Shown: positions 28,378 through 38,200, counted from the stretch's first letter. The stretch is DNA of 64,000 nucleotides from Nakamurella flava (GCF_005298075.1 NZ_SZZH01000001.1:744001-808000); one strand, 5' to 3'. Made by a program: numbers and translations. Notes: a model not told the origin generated them from the letters alone.

Positions 28378-28418
28378 AACCCTCATGATATGGATTACCT
28401 GGTCCGAAGGAGGATGGC

Positions 28419-28883
28419 GTGGTCGACGGGCCGACGGAGGTCAGTGCGGCAGAGCTGGCGGAACGGGTCATGCAGATCGCCCATCGGATCCGTCGGTCGG
28501 CCTCGGCCGGGTTGGCGCCGCTGCAGATGACGCCGGCCCAGAGTCGGGCGCTCCGGGTTGTCGCCCGGGCCGAGGCTCCGATTCGGATGGGGGAGATTGC
28601 CGCCCGTCTCGACGTGGTCCCACGGTCCGCGACCGGGCTCGTCGAAGCGTTGGAATCCGCCGGACTGGTCGAGCGGACGGTCGACCCGGCCAACCGGCGT
28701 TCGGTGCTGGTCAGTCTCAGCGAGCAGGGGACGAGCATCCTGCGGGAGATGACCCAGGCGCGGGCGGCCACCGCCGAGGTCGTCTTCGGCGTCCTCGACC
28801 CGGGCGAACGGACGCAGCTGGCGGCCCTGCTGCATCGTGTGGTGGCGGTGTCCGACGAGGAGCCGGCGGGGTCGGAGCGCTGA
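28419..28883 (+). CDS. MarR family transcriptional regulator
   Basis: The protein has 154 residues. The winged helix is clear: MTPAQSRALRVVARAEAPIRMGEIAARLDVVPRSATGLVEALESAGLVERTVDPANRRSVLVSLSEQG, with the DPANRRSV wing typical of MarR. The start is GTG at 28419, preceded by GAAGGAGG. It is divergent from the ABC exporter across a palindromic operator and probably represses it until a ligand binds. Confidence 0.9.
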   Translation: MVDGPTEVSAAELAERVMQIAHRIRRSASAGLAPLQMTPAQSRALRVVARAEAPIRMGEIAARLDVVPRSATGLVEALESAGLVERTVDPANRRSVLVSLSEQGTSILREMTQARAATAEVVFGVLDPGERTQLAALLHRVVAVSDEEPAGSER

Positions 28884-28895
28884 ACGGGTCTGTCG

Positions 28896-29177
28896 TCAGG
28901 ACGGTGAACGGCCCCAGTGCTCCAGCGCCTGGATGGCTGCACGCAGGGCCAGTCCGCGATCAGTGAGGGCGTAGGCGCGCGTGTTGTGCTTCAGCGGCAG
29001 GCGGGTCAGCACGCCGGCCGCCTCCAGTTCCCGCAGCCGCGTGGCCAGGATGTTGGTCGGCACCCCGAGGTCGCGGTGCAGATCGCCGTACCGCTGGGGG
29101 CCGTCGAGCAACCGGCCCACGATGAGCAGCGCCCACCGCGCTCCGACGACTTCCAGTGCCGCGGCCAGGTCGTTCAT
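28896..29177 (-). CDS. HxlR-type winged-helix regulator
   Basis: The protein has 93 residues: ALEVVGARWALLIVGRLLDGPQRYGDLHRDLGVPTNILATRLRELEAAGVLTRLPL ... YALTDRGLAL is the HxlR signature. The redox-active N-terminal Cys seen in some members is absent, so sensing of electrophiles by that route is unlikely. The ATG shares ATGA with the stop of the VOC gene upstream. It probably binds the palindrome at 29586-29604 in front of the two-gene operon. Confidence 0.88.
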   Translation of the reverse strand: MNDLAAALEVVGARWALLIVGRLLDGPQRYGDLHRDLGVPTNILATRLRELEAAGVLTRLPLKHNTRAYALTDRGLALRAAIQALEHWGRSPS

Positions 29178-29578
29178 GCGGTCGGCGCGGTGTCCGCCTT
29201 CATCCAGAACGGCGAGTAGTGGTAGCCGTCCGGGTCGTCGAACTGGCGCTGATACATGAAGGGGTAGTCGTCGGTGTCTCCGATCCGTCCGCCGGCCGCC
29301 CCGGCCCGCTCCACGATGGCGTCGACCGCCTCGGGGCTGTCCAGGTCGAAGGAGACGGTGACCTTCGACGGCGTGTCGGGGCCGCCCACCAGGTCCTCCG
29401 ATCCGCCGACGCTGGCGTACATCTGGTGACTCCCGAGCATCACGTACTGGTCGGGAGCGATGGCGAAGCAGGACACGTTGTGATCGGACATCTCCGTGTT
29501 GAGGGTCCACCCGAGGGCCGTGTAGAACGCGGTCGCACGCTCGACATCGGCGACGGGGCAGGTGATGAAGAGGCTCAT
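29174..29578 (-). CDS. VOC (glyoxalase/bleomycin-resistance) superfamily protein
   Basis: The protein has 134 residues. The VOC fold is visible in MSLFITCPVADVERATAFYTALGWTLN, the middle strand YVMLGSHQMY, VSFDLDSPEAVDAIVERAGAAGG and the end FDDPDGYHYSPFWM. These proteins bind metal or small aromatic ligands, and many give resistance by sequestration. The substrate here is unknown. It forms an operon with its HxlR regulator. Confidence 0.88.
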   Translation of the reverse strand: MSLFITCPVADVERATAFYTALGWTLNTEMSDHNVSCFAIAPDQYVMLGSHQMYASVGGSEDLVGGPDTPSKVTVSFDLDSPEAVDAIVERAGAAGGRIGDTDDYPFMYQRQFDDPDGYHYSPFWMKADTAPTA

Positions 29579-29585
29579 GACATGA

Positions 29586-29604
29586 CACTTGCAAAAAGCA
29601 AGTG
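29586..29604 (-). promoter_or_regulatory. Perfect dyad, likely HxlR operator
   Basis: CACTTGC-AAAAA-GCAAGTG lies 8 bp upstream of the VOC start codon, where a repressor would block transcription initiation. Confidence 0.7.
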
Positions 29605-29635
29605 ACGCGTCAAGACCGCTACGGGTTTTCGTCGG

Positions 29636-31174
29636 TCATCCGGACCCGGTCATCAGCGCGGCGATCCGCTCTCCGATCATCACCGCGGTCGCCGCCGGAC
29701 CGCGGGAGGGCGTGAACGGCAGGATCGAGGTATCGGCCACCCGCAGGCCCGTGACCCCGTGCACCCGCCCGTTCTGGTCGACGACGGCGCCGTCCGCCGG
29801 GTCCGGCCCCATCCGGCAGGTGCCGCCGCCGTGGATGGCGGTGGCCAGGTGGGCGGCGATCCAGTCGTCGAGACACCCACGGTGGTGCAGGATCTCGTCG
29901 TCGATCCCGATGCCTTGGACGAGTGGCCGCATGGCCTCGGTGCGCAGCAACCGCACGGCAGTCCGCACCGCATCGCGCAGCCTCCGGCGATCCGACGCAT
30001 GCTCCAGGTAGTGGTAGTCGATCCGCGGCGCAGCGGTGGGATCCGGGGAGACGGTGGTGACCGCGCCTCGGGAGTGCGGCCGTTGCAGGGCCAGGAACAG
30101 CGTCAGATCGGCGGTGGTGCCCTCCCTCGGCACGCCCATGATGTCGGGCAGGGGCCGGAGGAACGGCAGGATCTCCAGATCGGCCTCGTCGGCCCCCGCC
30201 TCACCGCAGTGCAGGACGCACTGCAGGAAGTCGCGTCCCGCCGCGGGTGCCGTCGGCCGGAGCGAGACGTCCAGGCGGATTTGCGGGTGATCGGTGAGGT
30301 TTCGTCCTACGCCTGGGAGGTCCACCATCGGCGGGATGCCGACCCGCTCCAGATCGGCCCGGGGGCCGATGCCGGACAGCATGAGCAGGTGCGGGGACAT
30401 GAACGCCCCGGCGGCGAGCACGACCTCCGGGGCTTCGATCATCCGGACCGCGCCGGCGTGCTGCACCTCGACGCCGGTCACGGCCGCGCCGGTCAGTGCG
30501 AGCCGCCTGACCACGACGTCTCCGCGGACGGTGAGGTTGGGTCGACCCAGTGCCGGTATGACGTAGGTCAGACCGGTGTTCATCCGGATGCCGTCGACGG
30601 CGTTCATCGGGAGCGGCCCGACTCCGGGGGACTGCTCGCCGTTCTTGTCGGGCTCCCAGGGGTGGCCCAGTTCCCGACAGGCCGCGACGAACGCCGCCGT
30701 CACCGCCGTATGGTCCCGATCGGGCACCCGTCCGACGGGCACCGGACCGGTGCCGCCGTGCAGGGGCGTCTCGCCGAGGTCGAGGTCGGTCTCCAGGCGC
30801 CGGAAAAACGGCAGCACCGCCTCGTACGACCACGCGGGATTGCCGGCGGCGGCGTAGGCGTCGAAGTCCCGGCGCCGACCGCGGATGAAGTAGGTCCCGT
30901 TGAGCGTCGTCGAGCCGCCGAGGATGCGGCCCCGGGCCACCGTGGTGGAGACGGTGGGAGTGAGGTGACCGGCGAACGCCCAGTTATGGGTGTGGTCCGG
31001 GATCGCGCCGGTCAGTCGGGAGGCATCGAGCAGGTCGGCGGGGAAACCCGCCGTCGTGGTGGGGGTCGGCCCGGCCTCGAGCAGCAGCACGGTTCGCCGG
31101 GAGTCCTCGGACAGCCGGACCGCCAACGGAGCGCCTGACGCGCCGGCTCCGACGACGATGACGTCGTACCTCAT
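29636..31174 (-). CDS. GMC family FAD oxidoreductase
   Basis: The protein has 512 residues. The FAD-binding N-terminus is VIVVGAGASGAPLAVRLSED. The GMC signature 1 region is GRILGGSTTLNGTYFIRGRRRDFDAYAAAGNPAWSYE and the signature 2-like region is EVVLAAGAFMSPHLLMLSGIGPRADLERVGI. The active-site His is in TAIHGGGTCRMGPD. Such enzymes oxidise alcohols (choline dehydrogenase, MftG and relatives). No mycofactocin gene is visible nearby, so the substrate is open. Confidence 0.9.
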   Translation of the reverse strand: MRYDVIVVGAGASGAPLAVRLSEDSRRTVLLLEAGPTPTTTAGFPADLLDASRLTGAIPDHTHNWAFAGHLTPTVSTTVARGRILGGSTTLNGTYFIRGRRRDFDAYAAAGNPAWSYEAVLPFFRRLETDLDLGETPLHGGTGPVPVGRVPDRDHTAVTAAFVAACRELGHPWEPDKNGEQSPGVGPLPMNAVDGIRMNTGLTYVIPALGRPNLTVRGDVVVRRLALTGAAVTGVEVQHAGAVRMIEAPEVVLAAGAFMSPHLLMLSGIGPRADLERVGIPPMVDLPGVGRNLTDHPQIRLDVSLRPTAPAAGRDFLQCVLHCGEAGADEADLEILPFLRPLPDIMGVPREGTTADLTLFLALQRPHSRGAVTTVSPDPTAAPRIDYHYLEHASDRRRLRDAVRTAVRLLRTEAMRPLVQGIGIDDEILHHRGCLDDWIAAHLATAIHGGGTCRMGPDPADGAVVDQNGRVHGVTGLRVADTSILPFTPSRGPAATAVMIGERIAALMTGSG

Positions 31175-31212
31175 GCCGCGCAGTCTGCCCCGTCCGGTGG
31201 TGACGAGCAGGC

Positions 31213-31241
31213 CTACCGCACCGTGATGATCGAGTCGTCGG
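31213..31241 (-). repeat. 29-bp direct repeat, copy 1 (end of tetR-like gene)
   Basis: This copy is identical to 33145-33173 at 28 of 29 positions. It includes the TAG stop codon and the last eight codons or so of the TetR gene. Confidence 0.85.
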
Positions 31242-31860
31242 CGGCGCCGGTGCCGCTTCGCCCGTCCGGCAGCCCGGATTGCAGTGTGCGGAAGAGGATG
31301 TCCAGCATCCGGTGCGGTTGTTCCTGCTCGGCGGCGAGGAGGTAGCCCTCGATGACGAGAGTGGCGACCAGATTTGCGGTCTCGACGTTCAGTGGCGACG
31401 ACCGGCTGATCGACCCCGCCAGTCGACCCCGGTGTCCCCGCCAGGTCCGCTGCCAGACCGCGTAAAGGGCCGGGGTCTGCTCGACCAGGTTGCGGAAGCG
31501 GGTGAATTCCACGTCGTCGTCCCGTCGGGTCGTGGCTGCGCGTGAGGTCAGGAACCAGTCCCGCAGGGCTTCCAGAACGTCGACCCCCTCCGGCCGCCCC
31601 TCGACAGCGCGGGTCAGCGAAAGGATGACGGTCTCGTCCTCGTCGAAGACCAACGACTCCTTGCCGGGGAAGTGGGCGAACAGGGTGGCCACGGCGACGT
31701 CGGCCCGCTCGGCGACGTCCCGGACGCTCACCGCGTCGTAACCGCGTTCGGTGAACAGCTGTACCGCGGCGTCGGCGATCGCGGCCTTGGTGACTGCCTT
31801 CTTTCGCTCGCGCCGCCCGATCGGGCGGTCGGCTCGATCGGCGCTCGACGGATCTGACAT
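31213..31860 (-). CDS. TetR family repressor of the adjacent monooxygenase
   Basis: The protein has 215 residues. The N-terminal HTH reads TKAAIADAAVQLFTERGYDAVSVRDVAERADVAVATLFAHFPGKESLVF. It is divergent from the TetX-like gene, with a 27-bp palindrome in between that is probably its operator. The last nine residues (ADDSIITVR) are nearly identical to the end of the NrfD protein encoded 1.9 kb away, because a 29-bp direct repeat covers both gene ends. Confidence 0.9.
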   Translation of the reverse strand: MSDPSSADRADRPIGRRERKKAVTKAAIADAAVQLFTERGYDAVSVRDVAERADVAVATLFAHFPGKESLVFDEDETVILSLTRAVEGRPEGVDVLEALRDWFLTSRAATTRRDDDVEFTRFRNLVEQTPALYAVWQRTWRGHRGRLAGSISRSSPLNVETANLVATLVIEGYLLAAEQEQPHRMLDILFRTLQSGLPDGRSGTGAADDSIITVR

Positions 31861-31901
31861 GCCTCGACCCTAGGGCACCGGCACTCCTTCTTGTACTCTC
31901 T

Positions 31902-31928
31902 CTAAAATCAGAACCATTCTGACTTTAG
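31902..31928. promoter_or_regulatory. 27-bp TetR operator
   Basis: The arms CTAAAATCAGAA and TTCTGACTTTAG differ from perfect symmetry at only one pair and flank CCA. The site is in the 94-bp gap between the divergent TetR and monooxygenase starts, overlapping a candidate rightward promoter (TTGTAC at 31891 with CATTCT at 31915). Confidence 0.8.
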
Positions 31929-31954
31929 CGGCCATCAACCTGGAGGTCCCCCGC

Positions 31955-33133
31955 ATGAGCCCCACCACTGTCGGCAGCAACCCGGCCCGCATCGTGATCG
32001 TCGGCGCCGGCCCGGGAGGTCTGGTCTGCGCACGCATCCTGCAGCGGCACGGCATTACGGTGACCGTCCTCGAGCGTGACCGCGACGAGTCCGCACGCAA
32101 CCAGGGCGGAACGCTGGACCTGCATCCGGACGACGGTCAGCTGGCATTGCGCGAGGCCGGCCTGCTCGACGACTTCTTCGCCCTCGCCCGTCTCGAGGGG
32201 CAGGAGATGCGACAACTCGCCCCCGACGGTGAACTGCTCGTGCGGCGGCTGCCCGAGCCGGGTGAGACCTCCGCGCCGGAGATCGACCGGGGGCAGTTGC
32301 GGGGGCTGCTGCTGCACTCCCTGGAACCCGGGACCGTCCAGTGGGGTCGTGCCGTCCAGACCGTGGTCGACCACCAGAACGGCTCCGCGACCGTCCTTCT
32401 CGACGATGAAACCGCCATCGAGGCCGATCTTGTCGTCGGAGCCGACGGCGGCAATTCCCGTGTTCGCCCGGCCGTGTCCGACGCCGTCCCGGTCTATTCG
32501 GGGGTCGACTTCCTGGAGGCCTGGTACGACGACGTCGATCGCCGGCACCCCGAGATCGCGGACCTGGTCGGCCAGGGGAGCGCGATGGTCGGTGACGCCG
32601 ACGGGGCGTTGTTCGCGCAACGCAACAGCGGGGGTCACCTCCGGGTCTACATCATCCGCCGCCGACCACTCGACTGGATGGCGCGCCACGGTCTGCGCCC
32701 CGGGGACACCGACGGCATCCGCGCCCAGCTGCTCCGCGACTTCGACGGTTGGTCGCCCGAGGTGCTGCGGTTCATCACTGCCAACGACGGCGCGTACGTC
32801 GATCGGCCGCTGTTCGTCCTGCCGGCTCCACACAGCTGGCCGCGGTCGACGTCGGTCACGCTGGTCGGCGACGCCGCCCACCTGATGCCGCCGGCCGGGG
32901 TGGGGGTCAATCTCGCCCTGCTGGACGGGTGCGATCTCGCGCTGGCCCTGGTCCGGACGGCCACCGTTGCCGAGGCCATCGCCGCCTACGAGGCCACGAT
33001 GCTGCCCCGGTCCGCCGCAATGGCCACAGCCCTGGACGGGCACGCCGATTTCCTCCTCGATGACGGCCGGCAGCCCGGCGGACGGGAGCCGGGCGACGTC
33101 AGTCCGCAGGCGGTGTCGGCGGGAAGACGGTAG
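31955..33133 (+). CDS. TetX-like FAD-dependent monooxygenase
   Basis: The protein has 392 residues. FAD-binding motif IVIVGAGPGGLVCARILQRHGITVTVLERD, then GGTLDLHPDDGQ, EIDRGQLRGLLLHSLEPGTVQWGR, ADLVVGADGGNSRVR and VGDAAHLMPPAGVGVNLALLDG. The GGTLDLH, E-I-x-R-x-x-L-R and GDAAHLMPP blocks follow the order in tetracycline-inactivating TetX enzymes. It could hydroxylate a tetracycline or another aromatic polyketide in the cytoplasm. It is controlled by the divergent TetR. The catalytic substrate cannot be told from sequence. Confidence 0.88.
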   Translation: MSPTTVGSNPARIVIVGAGPGGLVCARILQRHGITVTVLERDRDESARNQGGTLDLHPDDGQLALREAGLLDDFFALARLEGQEMRQLAPDGELLVRRLPEPGETSAPEIDRGQLRGLLLHSLEPGTVQWGRAVQTVVDHQNGSATVLLDDETAIEADLVVGADGGNSRVRPAVSDAVPVYSGVDFLEAWYDDVDRRHPEIADLVGQGSAMVGDADGALFAQRNSGGHLRVYIIRRRPLDWMARHGLRPGDTDGIRAQLLRDFDGWSPEVLRFITANDGAYVDRPLFVLPAPHSWPRSTSVTLVGDAAHLMPPAGVGVNLALLDGCDLALALVRTATVAEAIAAYEATMLPRSAAMATALDGHADFLLDDGRQPGGREPGDVSPQAVSAGRR

Positions 33134-33144
33134 GACTGACCGCG

Positions 33145-33173
33145 CTACCGCACCGTGGTGATCGAGTCGTCGG
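33145..33173 (-). repeat. 29-bp direct repeat, copy 2 (end of nrfD-like gene)
   Basis: This copy matches 31213-31241 at 28 of 29 positions. It includes the TAG stop and last codons of the formate dehydrogenase membrane-subunit gene. The two copies bracket the TetR/TetX-like pair. Confidence 0.85.
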
Positions 33174-34242
33174 TGATGCCGGCGGCCCGACGGGCGGCCA
33201 ACCGGCGCTTCTGCGGCTCGATGGTGTAACGGGGGTCCTTGGCCGACTCGATACCGGCCTCGAAGATCCCGAACCGGGTCAGCGCGGACGAACCCAGCAG
33301 GCACAACCCGGACACGGCTGCCACCCCACGATGCCGTCCGCCCATCACCGCGCCGAGACCGCCCACGACGGCGAGGATCTCGCTGGCTCGCAGCATCTTT
33401 CCGACCTTGCCGTGGTGCAGCGTCTCGGCCACCACCGGGTCCATGTTGCGGTGCATCACCTTCGACGCGGCCACGTCACCCGCGGCGCCGAGCACGGCGA
33501 GAACCCGGGCGGGGGCAGTCTCGTCGGTGGGTGTGGTCAGCAAGGCCAACCCGCCCGAGGCCATCGCGGCCGAGCTGACGAAGACGAACGGCAGCTCGTT
33601 GTGGGCCGCGTTCCAGGTCGGGGTGGCGGTATCGCCCAGCAGCACCGCGGTGTAGGCGGCCAACGGGGCGCCGAGCACGGCGGCCCAGATCCCGCCGCCG
33701 ACGTCGACGGTGGGGAGCAGCGAGCGAAGCGGTCCCAGCGGCAGCCGGCTACCGGTCATCCGGTCCACCTCGACCGCGGCGGCGGCCCCGGCGCCAACGC
33801 TGAACGTGGCCAGGATCCAGGATCCCACGCTCATCGGAGAGGTCACCTTGAAGGTGCGCAGCATGTTGAGGAACCGCTCCGGGCGGCCGAGATCGGCGAC
33901 CAGGGCCAGGCTGCCGACGCCGATCGCGCCGAGGGCCGACAGCCGGGAGTTGCGGCGCAGCCGCGGACGGCGGGTGAACTGGGCGCCCGCGGCCAGCAAC
34001 GCCGAGCCTCCGGCCACGCCGCCGAGGAACAGGTACGCCGGGATCTCCTCGCCCCACGGCGGCGCCTTGACCACCGGTCGACCGTAGTAGGACTCGAACT
34101 CGACCTCCGGGACCATCGGCATCTCGCGCCCACCGTCGCCGCCGCTCGTCCGACGTCGCTGACCCGTACCCCGTGCACCCCCTCGGCGTCGGCGGCCCTC
34201 GGGTTCCGGTGGACGGAACGCGTCGAAATCCGACGTGGTCAT
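33145..34242 (-). CDS. nrfD: NrfD-type membrane subunit of formate dehydrogenase
   Basis: The protein has 365 residues. After a disordered Arg/Gly-rich N-terminus come VVKAPPWGEEIPAYLFLGGVAGGSALLAAGAQ and about eight hydrophobic segments (ALGAIGVGSLALVADLGRPERFLNMLRTFK is typical of NrfD/PsrC). NrfD proteins bind quinone and take the place of the cytochrome b subunit FdnI. Electrons from formate would thus enter the menaquinone pool without heme. The ATG overlaps the Fe-S subunit stop (ATGA). It is the last gene of the operon. Confidence 0.9.
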   Translation of the reverse strand: MTTSDFDAFRPPEPEGRRRRGGARGTGQRRRTSGGDGGREMPMVPEVEFESYYGRPVVKAPPWGEEIPAYLFLGGVAGGSALLAAGAQFTRRPRLRRNSRLSALGAIGVGSLALVADLGRPERFLNMLRTFKVTSPMSVGSWILATFSVGAGAAAAVEVDRMTGSRLPLGPLRSLLPTVDVGGGIWAAVLGAPLAAYTAVLLGDTATPTWNAAHNELPFVFVSSAAMASGGLALLTTPTDETAPARVLAVLGAAGDVAASKVMHRNMDPVVAETLHHGKVGKMLRASEILAVVGGLGAVMGGRHRGVAAVSGLCLLGSSALTRFGIFEAGIESAKDPRYTIEPQKRRLAARRAAGITDDSITTVR

Positions 34243-35225
34243 CGACGGCCGCCGCTCAGGAACGAAATCGCCGCCGCGGCCAGCATTCCCGCGGCCGCGG
34301 CACCGGCCCGCCGCCACATCCGGGGCAGGTCGGCGGTGGGGACCCGCGGGTCCGGTGGCAGACCGTAGACCTCGGGTTCGTCGAGCAGCAGAAAGACCGA
34401 GCCGGTCCCGCCCACGCCGTCGTTCTCGTTGGCCCCGTACAGCCGGGCCTCGGTCTGGCCCTGCTCGTGGAGTTGGGCGACCCGCTCCCTGGCCGCCACC
34501 ACCAGATCGTCGTGGTCGCCGTACTTGATCGACGTGGTCGGGCAGGTCTGCGCGCAGGCCGGGGTCTGACCCTCGACGATGCGGTCGTAGCAGAGGGTGC
34601 ACTTCTGGGCCACGTGGTTCGGGGCGACCTCGGGGTGCTCGGGCCGGTCGGCCTGGGTGCCGTACGTCCCGTCGTCCCTGCGCTCGACCACGCCGAACGG
34701 GCAGCCCGCCACACAGGTGCCGCAGCCGTTGCAGACGTCGGCCTGCACGACCACGGTGCCGAACTCGGTGCGGAACAGTGCACCGGTCGGGCAGACGTCC
34801 AGGCATCCGGCGTGCGTGCAGTGCTTGCACACGTCCGAGGACATCAACCAGCGGAACTCCGGGGTGTCCGGTGGGCTCAGGTCAGGCTCGGGAAGTGTTG
34901 TCGCGGAACCGTTCCGGATGGTCGGCATGCCCAGGCCGACCAGCGCGCGACCGGACGCCCGGGCTTGTTCGATCCGGTCCTGCCCCTGCTCGACGAAGGC
35001 CACGTGCCGCCAGGTGCTGGCGCCCAGGGCCCCCGTGTTGTCGTACGACGAGCCGAGCAGCTGCAGGTCACCGTCGCGGGGGTTGCGGTTCCATTCCTTG
35101 CAGGCCACCTCGCAGGCCTTGCAGCCGATGCAGATCGACGTGTCGGTGAAAAACCCCTTACGGGGGTGCGTGTGCTCCCATCCCGCGTCGGCGGTCGGAT
35201 CGGTGGGTCCGCTGAGCTGGCCCAT
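34239..35225 (-). CDS. fdhB: Formate dehydrogenase iron-sulfur subunit
   Basis: The protein has 328 residues. Four ferredoxin-type cysteine clusters are visible: CIGCKACEVACKEWN, CKHCTHAGCLDVCPTG, CNGCGTCVAGCPFG and CTLCYDRI...CAQTCPTT. They carry four [4Fe-4S] clusters that pass electrons from the alpha subunit to the membrane subunit. A C-terminal hydrophobic stretch (AGAAAAGMLAAAAISFL) is the membrane anchor found in FdnH-type proteins. The start overlaps the alpha stop by one base (TGATG). Confidence 0.93.
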   Translation of the reverse strand: MGQLSGPTDPTADAGWEHTHPRKGFFTDTSICIGCKACEVACKEWNRNPRDGDLQLLGSSYDNTGALGASTWRHVAFVEQGQDRIEQARASGRALVGLGMPTIRNGSATTLPEPDLSPPDTPEFRWLMSSDVCKHCTHAGCLDVCPTGALFRTEFGTVVVQADVCNGCGTCVAGCPFGVVERRDDGTYGTQADRPEHPEVAPNHVAQKCTLCYDRIVEGQTPACAQTCPTTSIKYGDHDDLVVAARERVAQLHEQGQTEARLYGANENDGVGGTGSVFLLLDEPEVYGLPPDPRVPTADLPRMWRRAGAAAAGMLAAAAISFLSGGRR

Positions 35226-38200
35226 CAGCCGCGCACTCCTTCGTGGGCCGGGTCGGTGACCGGCTGGTTGTCGGTCTGCACGGTCGTGCCCGACCGCGAC
35301 TGGTACTCGTTGACCAGGCGCTGCAGGTCCTCGCCCTGGGGCCGCCGGCCGGGACGGATGTCGCAGGACCCGGCCTTGGACTCCTGGATCTGGACGTTCG
35401 GATCCAGGGTGATGCCCAGCAGGTCGTTGGCCGCGTCACCGCTGACCACCGCGTCACCACCGACGCCCCAGTGGTATGGCAGGCCGATCTGGTGCACCGT
35501 GCGCCCGCCCACGGTCAATGGCCGCACCCGGTCCGTGACCAGGACCTTGGCCTCGATGGCCGCCCGCGGCGAGACGATGGTCGCCCACCCGAAATTCTCC
35601 AGACCGCGTTCGGCGGCCAGTTCCGGCGAGACCTCACAGAACATCTCGGGCTGCAGCTCCGCGAGATACGGCAGCCACCGGCTCATCCCGCCCGCGGTGT
35701 GGTGCTCGGTCAGCCGATAGGTGGTGAAGATGAACGGGTACACATCGGCCCCCGGCGCGTCGGCACTGGGCGCCCACAGGTTGTCCTTGCGCGGGAACGT
35801 GACCCGCGACGGGTTCTGCTGCTGCGGGTAGAGCGCGTTGCCGACGGGGGATTCCTGCGGCTCGTAATGGGTGGGCAGCGGGCCGTCGAGCATCCCCTTG
35901 GGCGCGAACAGCCACCCCTTGCCATCGGACTGCATGATGAACGGATCGTCGCCGGCCAACGCCGCCGCTCCACCCTGGTCGGGGTCCGGCCGGGAATGCG
36001 GAGCCCGGTCGGCCACGAAATCCGGGATGTCGTCCCCGGTCCACCGGCCCTGCTCGGCGTCCCACCAGACCAGCTTCTTGCGCTCGCTCCACGGCTTGCC
36101 GTCCGGATCGGCCGAGGCCCGGTTGTACAGGATCCGGCGGTTGGCCGGCCACGCCCAGCCCCACTCGTTCTGACTGGGCCCGTCGCCACCCTGCGGCACC
36201 CGGTTGGCGGCCTGGTTCACGCCGCCCGCATAGACGCCGGTGTAGATCCAGCAACCACCGGCGGTCGAGCCGTCCGCCCGCATCTGGGTGTAGGAGGACA
36301 GCGGCTCGCGGTCGTCGGGGCCGCCGACGCGGTAACCGTTGATCTCGGCCAGCACCGCCTCCGAGATCACCTCGCCGTGCTCGTCGACCGGGTAGTCCCA
36401 GGTCAGGTCGAGCAGCGGCCGATCCCGCGGATCGGTGGACCCGGCCAGCCGCTGGCGGATCCGCACCCCCAGCTCGTGGAAGAAGTCGAGTTCGCTCTGC
36501 GCCTGCCCGGGCGGGTCGACCGCCTTCTCACGCCACTGCACCAGCCGTTGGGTCTGGGTGAAGGAGCCGGCCTTCTCCACGTGGCTGGCCGCGGGCATGA
36601 AGAACACCTCGGTGGCGATGTCCTGCGTGGTCAACTCGCCGGAGGCAATCTCCGGGCCGTCCTTCCACCAGGTGGCCGATTCGATGAGGTTGAGATCGCG
36701 GACGACCAGCCATTTCAGGTGCGACATGGCCATTCGCTGGAGCCGGCCGTTCGCCGATCCGACCGCCGGGTTCTGGCCCAGGATGAAGTAGCCGTCGACC
36801 TCGTCGTCCATCATCGCCATCAAGGTCTGATAGGTGCCGTGCGGGCCGGTCAGTTTGGGCAGATAGTCGTAGGCCCAGTCGTTCTCGGCCGTCGCCGCGT
36901 CTCCCCACCAGGCCTTGAGCAGGCTGATGGTGTAGGCGTCGGCGTCGGTCCAGAAGCCCTTCTGCTGCTTGCCGGCGATCGTGTCCAGGTAATTGCGGAA
37001 GGTGTCGTGACGGCCGGCCATCGGCATCGGAAGGTAGCCGGGCAGCAGGTTGAACAGGGTGGGGATGTCGGTCGAACCCTGGATGCTGGCGTGTCCGCGC
37101 AGCGCCATGATCCCGCCGCCCGGCCGCCCCATGTTGCCCAGCAGCAGCTGCAGGATCGCGGCCGTGCGGATGAACTGGGCGCCCAGGGTGTGCTGGGTCC
37201 AGCCGACGGCGTACGCGAAACAGGTGGTGCGGTCGCGCCCGGAGTTCTCGGTGACCGCCTTGGCCAGGTACGCGAAGTCAGCGGCATTGATGCCGCAGAC
37301 CTCCTGCACCATCTCCGGGGTGTACCGGGCGTAGTGCCGACGCAGGATCTGGAACACCGTCCGGGGGTGCTGCAGGGTCTCGTCCCGCTGCACCCGGGCG
37401 TGCGGCAGGGGCGGACCGCCGCTGCCGTGTTCGTGACCGCCGGCCCGGGTCGAGGCGTCGGCCCCGTGCTCGTTGACCGCCTCGCCCTCGAGCTGGCTGT
37501 CGCCGTCCTCCTCGGCGTAGCCCCAGCTGGTCAGGTCGTACTTTCCGGTCTGGGGATCGAACCCGGAGAACAGCCCGCCGAGATCCTCGGTGTCGCGGTA
37601 GTCCTCGGTGATGATCGTGGCCGCGTTGGTGTACGGGATCACGTAGTCACGGAACCACAGGTCGTTGTCCAACACGTACCTGATCAGCGCCCCGAGCAGC
37701 ACCACGTCCGATCCGGCGCGGATCGGCATGTACTTGTGCGCGATCGCCGACGTGCGGGTGTACCGCGGATCGATGTGGATGATCCGCGCCCCGCGGGCCT
37801 TGGCCTCGGACACCCACTGGAAGCCCACCGGGTGGCACTCGGCCATGTTGGAACCCTGGATCACGATGCAGTCGGCGTTCGCCATGTCCTGCAGGGATTG
37901 CGTCGCGCCGCCGCGTCCGAACGAGGCCCCCAGACTGGGAACCGTGGCGGAGTGTCAAATACGGGCCTGGTTCTCGACCTGGACAGCGCCGGCCGCCGTG
38001 AACAGCTTCTTGATGAGGTAGTTCTCCTCGTTGTCGAGGGTCGCGCCGCCCAGCGCCGCGATCCCCATGGTCCGGCGGACGTGACGGCCCTGCGGGTCCG
38101 TGTCCTGCCAGTGAGCCTGGCGGGCGGCCAGGAACCGATCGGCGATCATGTCGATCGCGGTGTCCCGGTCCAACGGCTGCCATTCGGTGGCATGCGGTGC

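Noticed and set aside
35225-37885. Separate gene starting at the ATG at 37885 (886 codons)
   Set aside because: The frame continues upstream through the Sec TGA at 37957. The part before it carries the FDH N-terminus and the [4Fe-4S] motif, so it is one gene.
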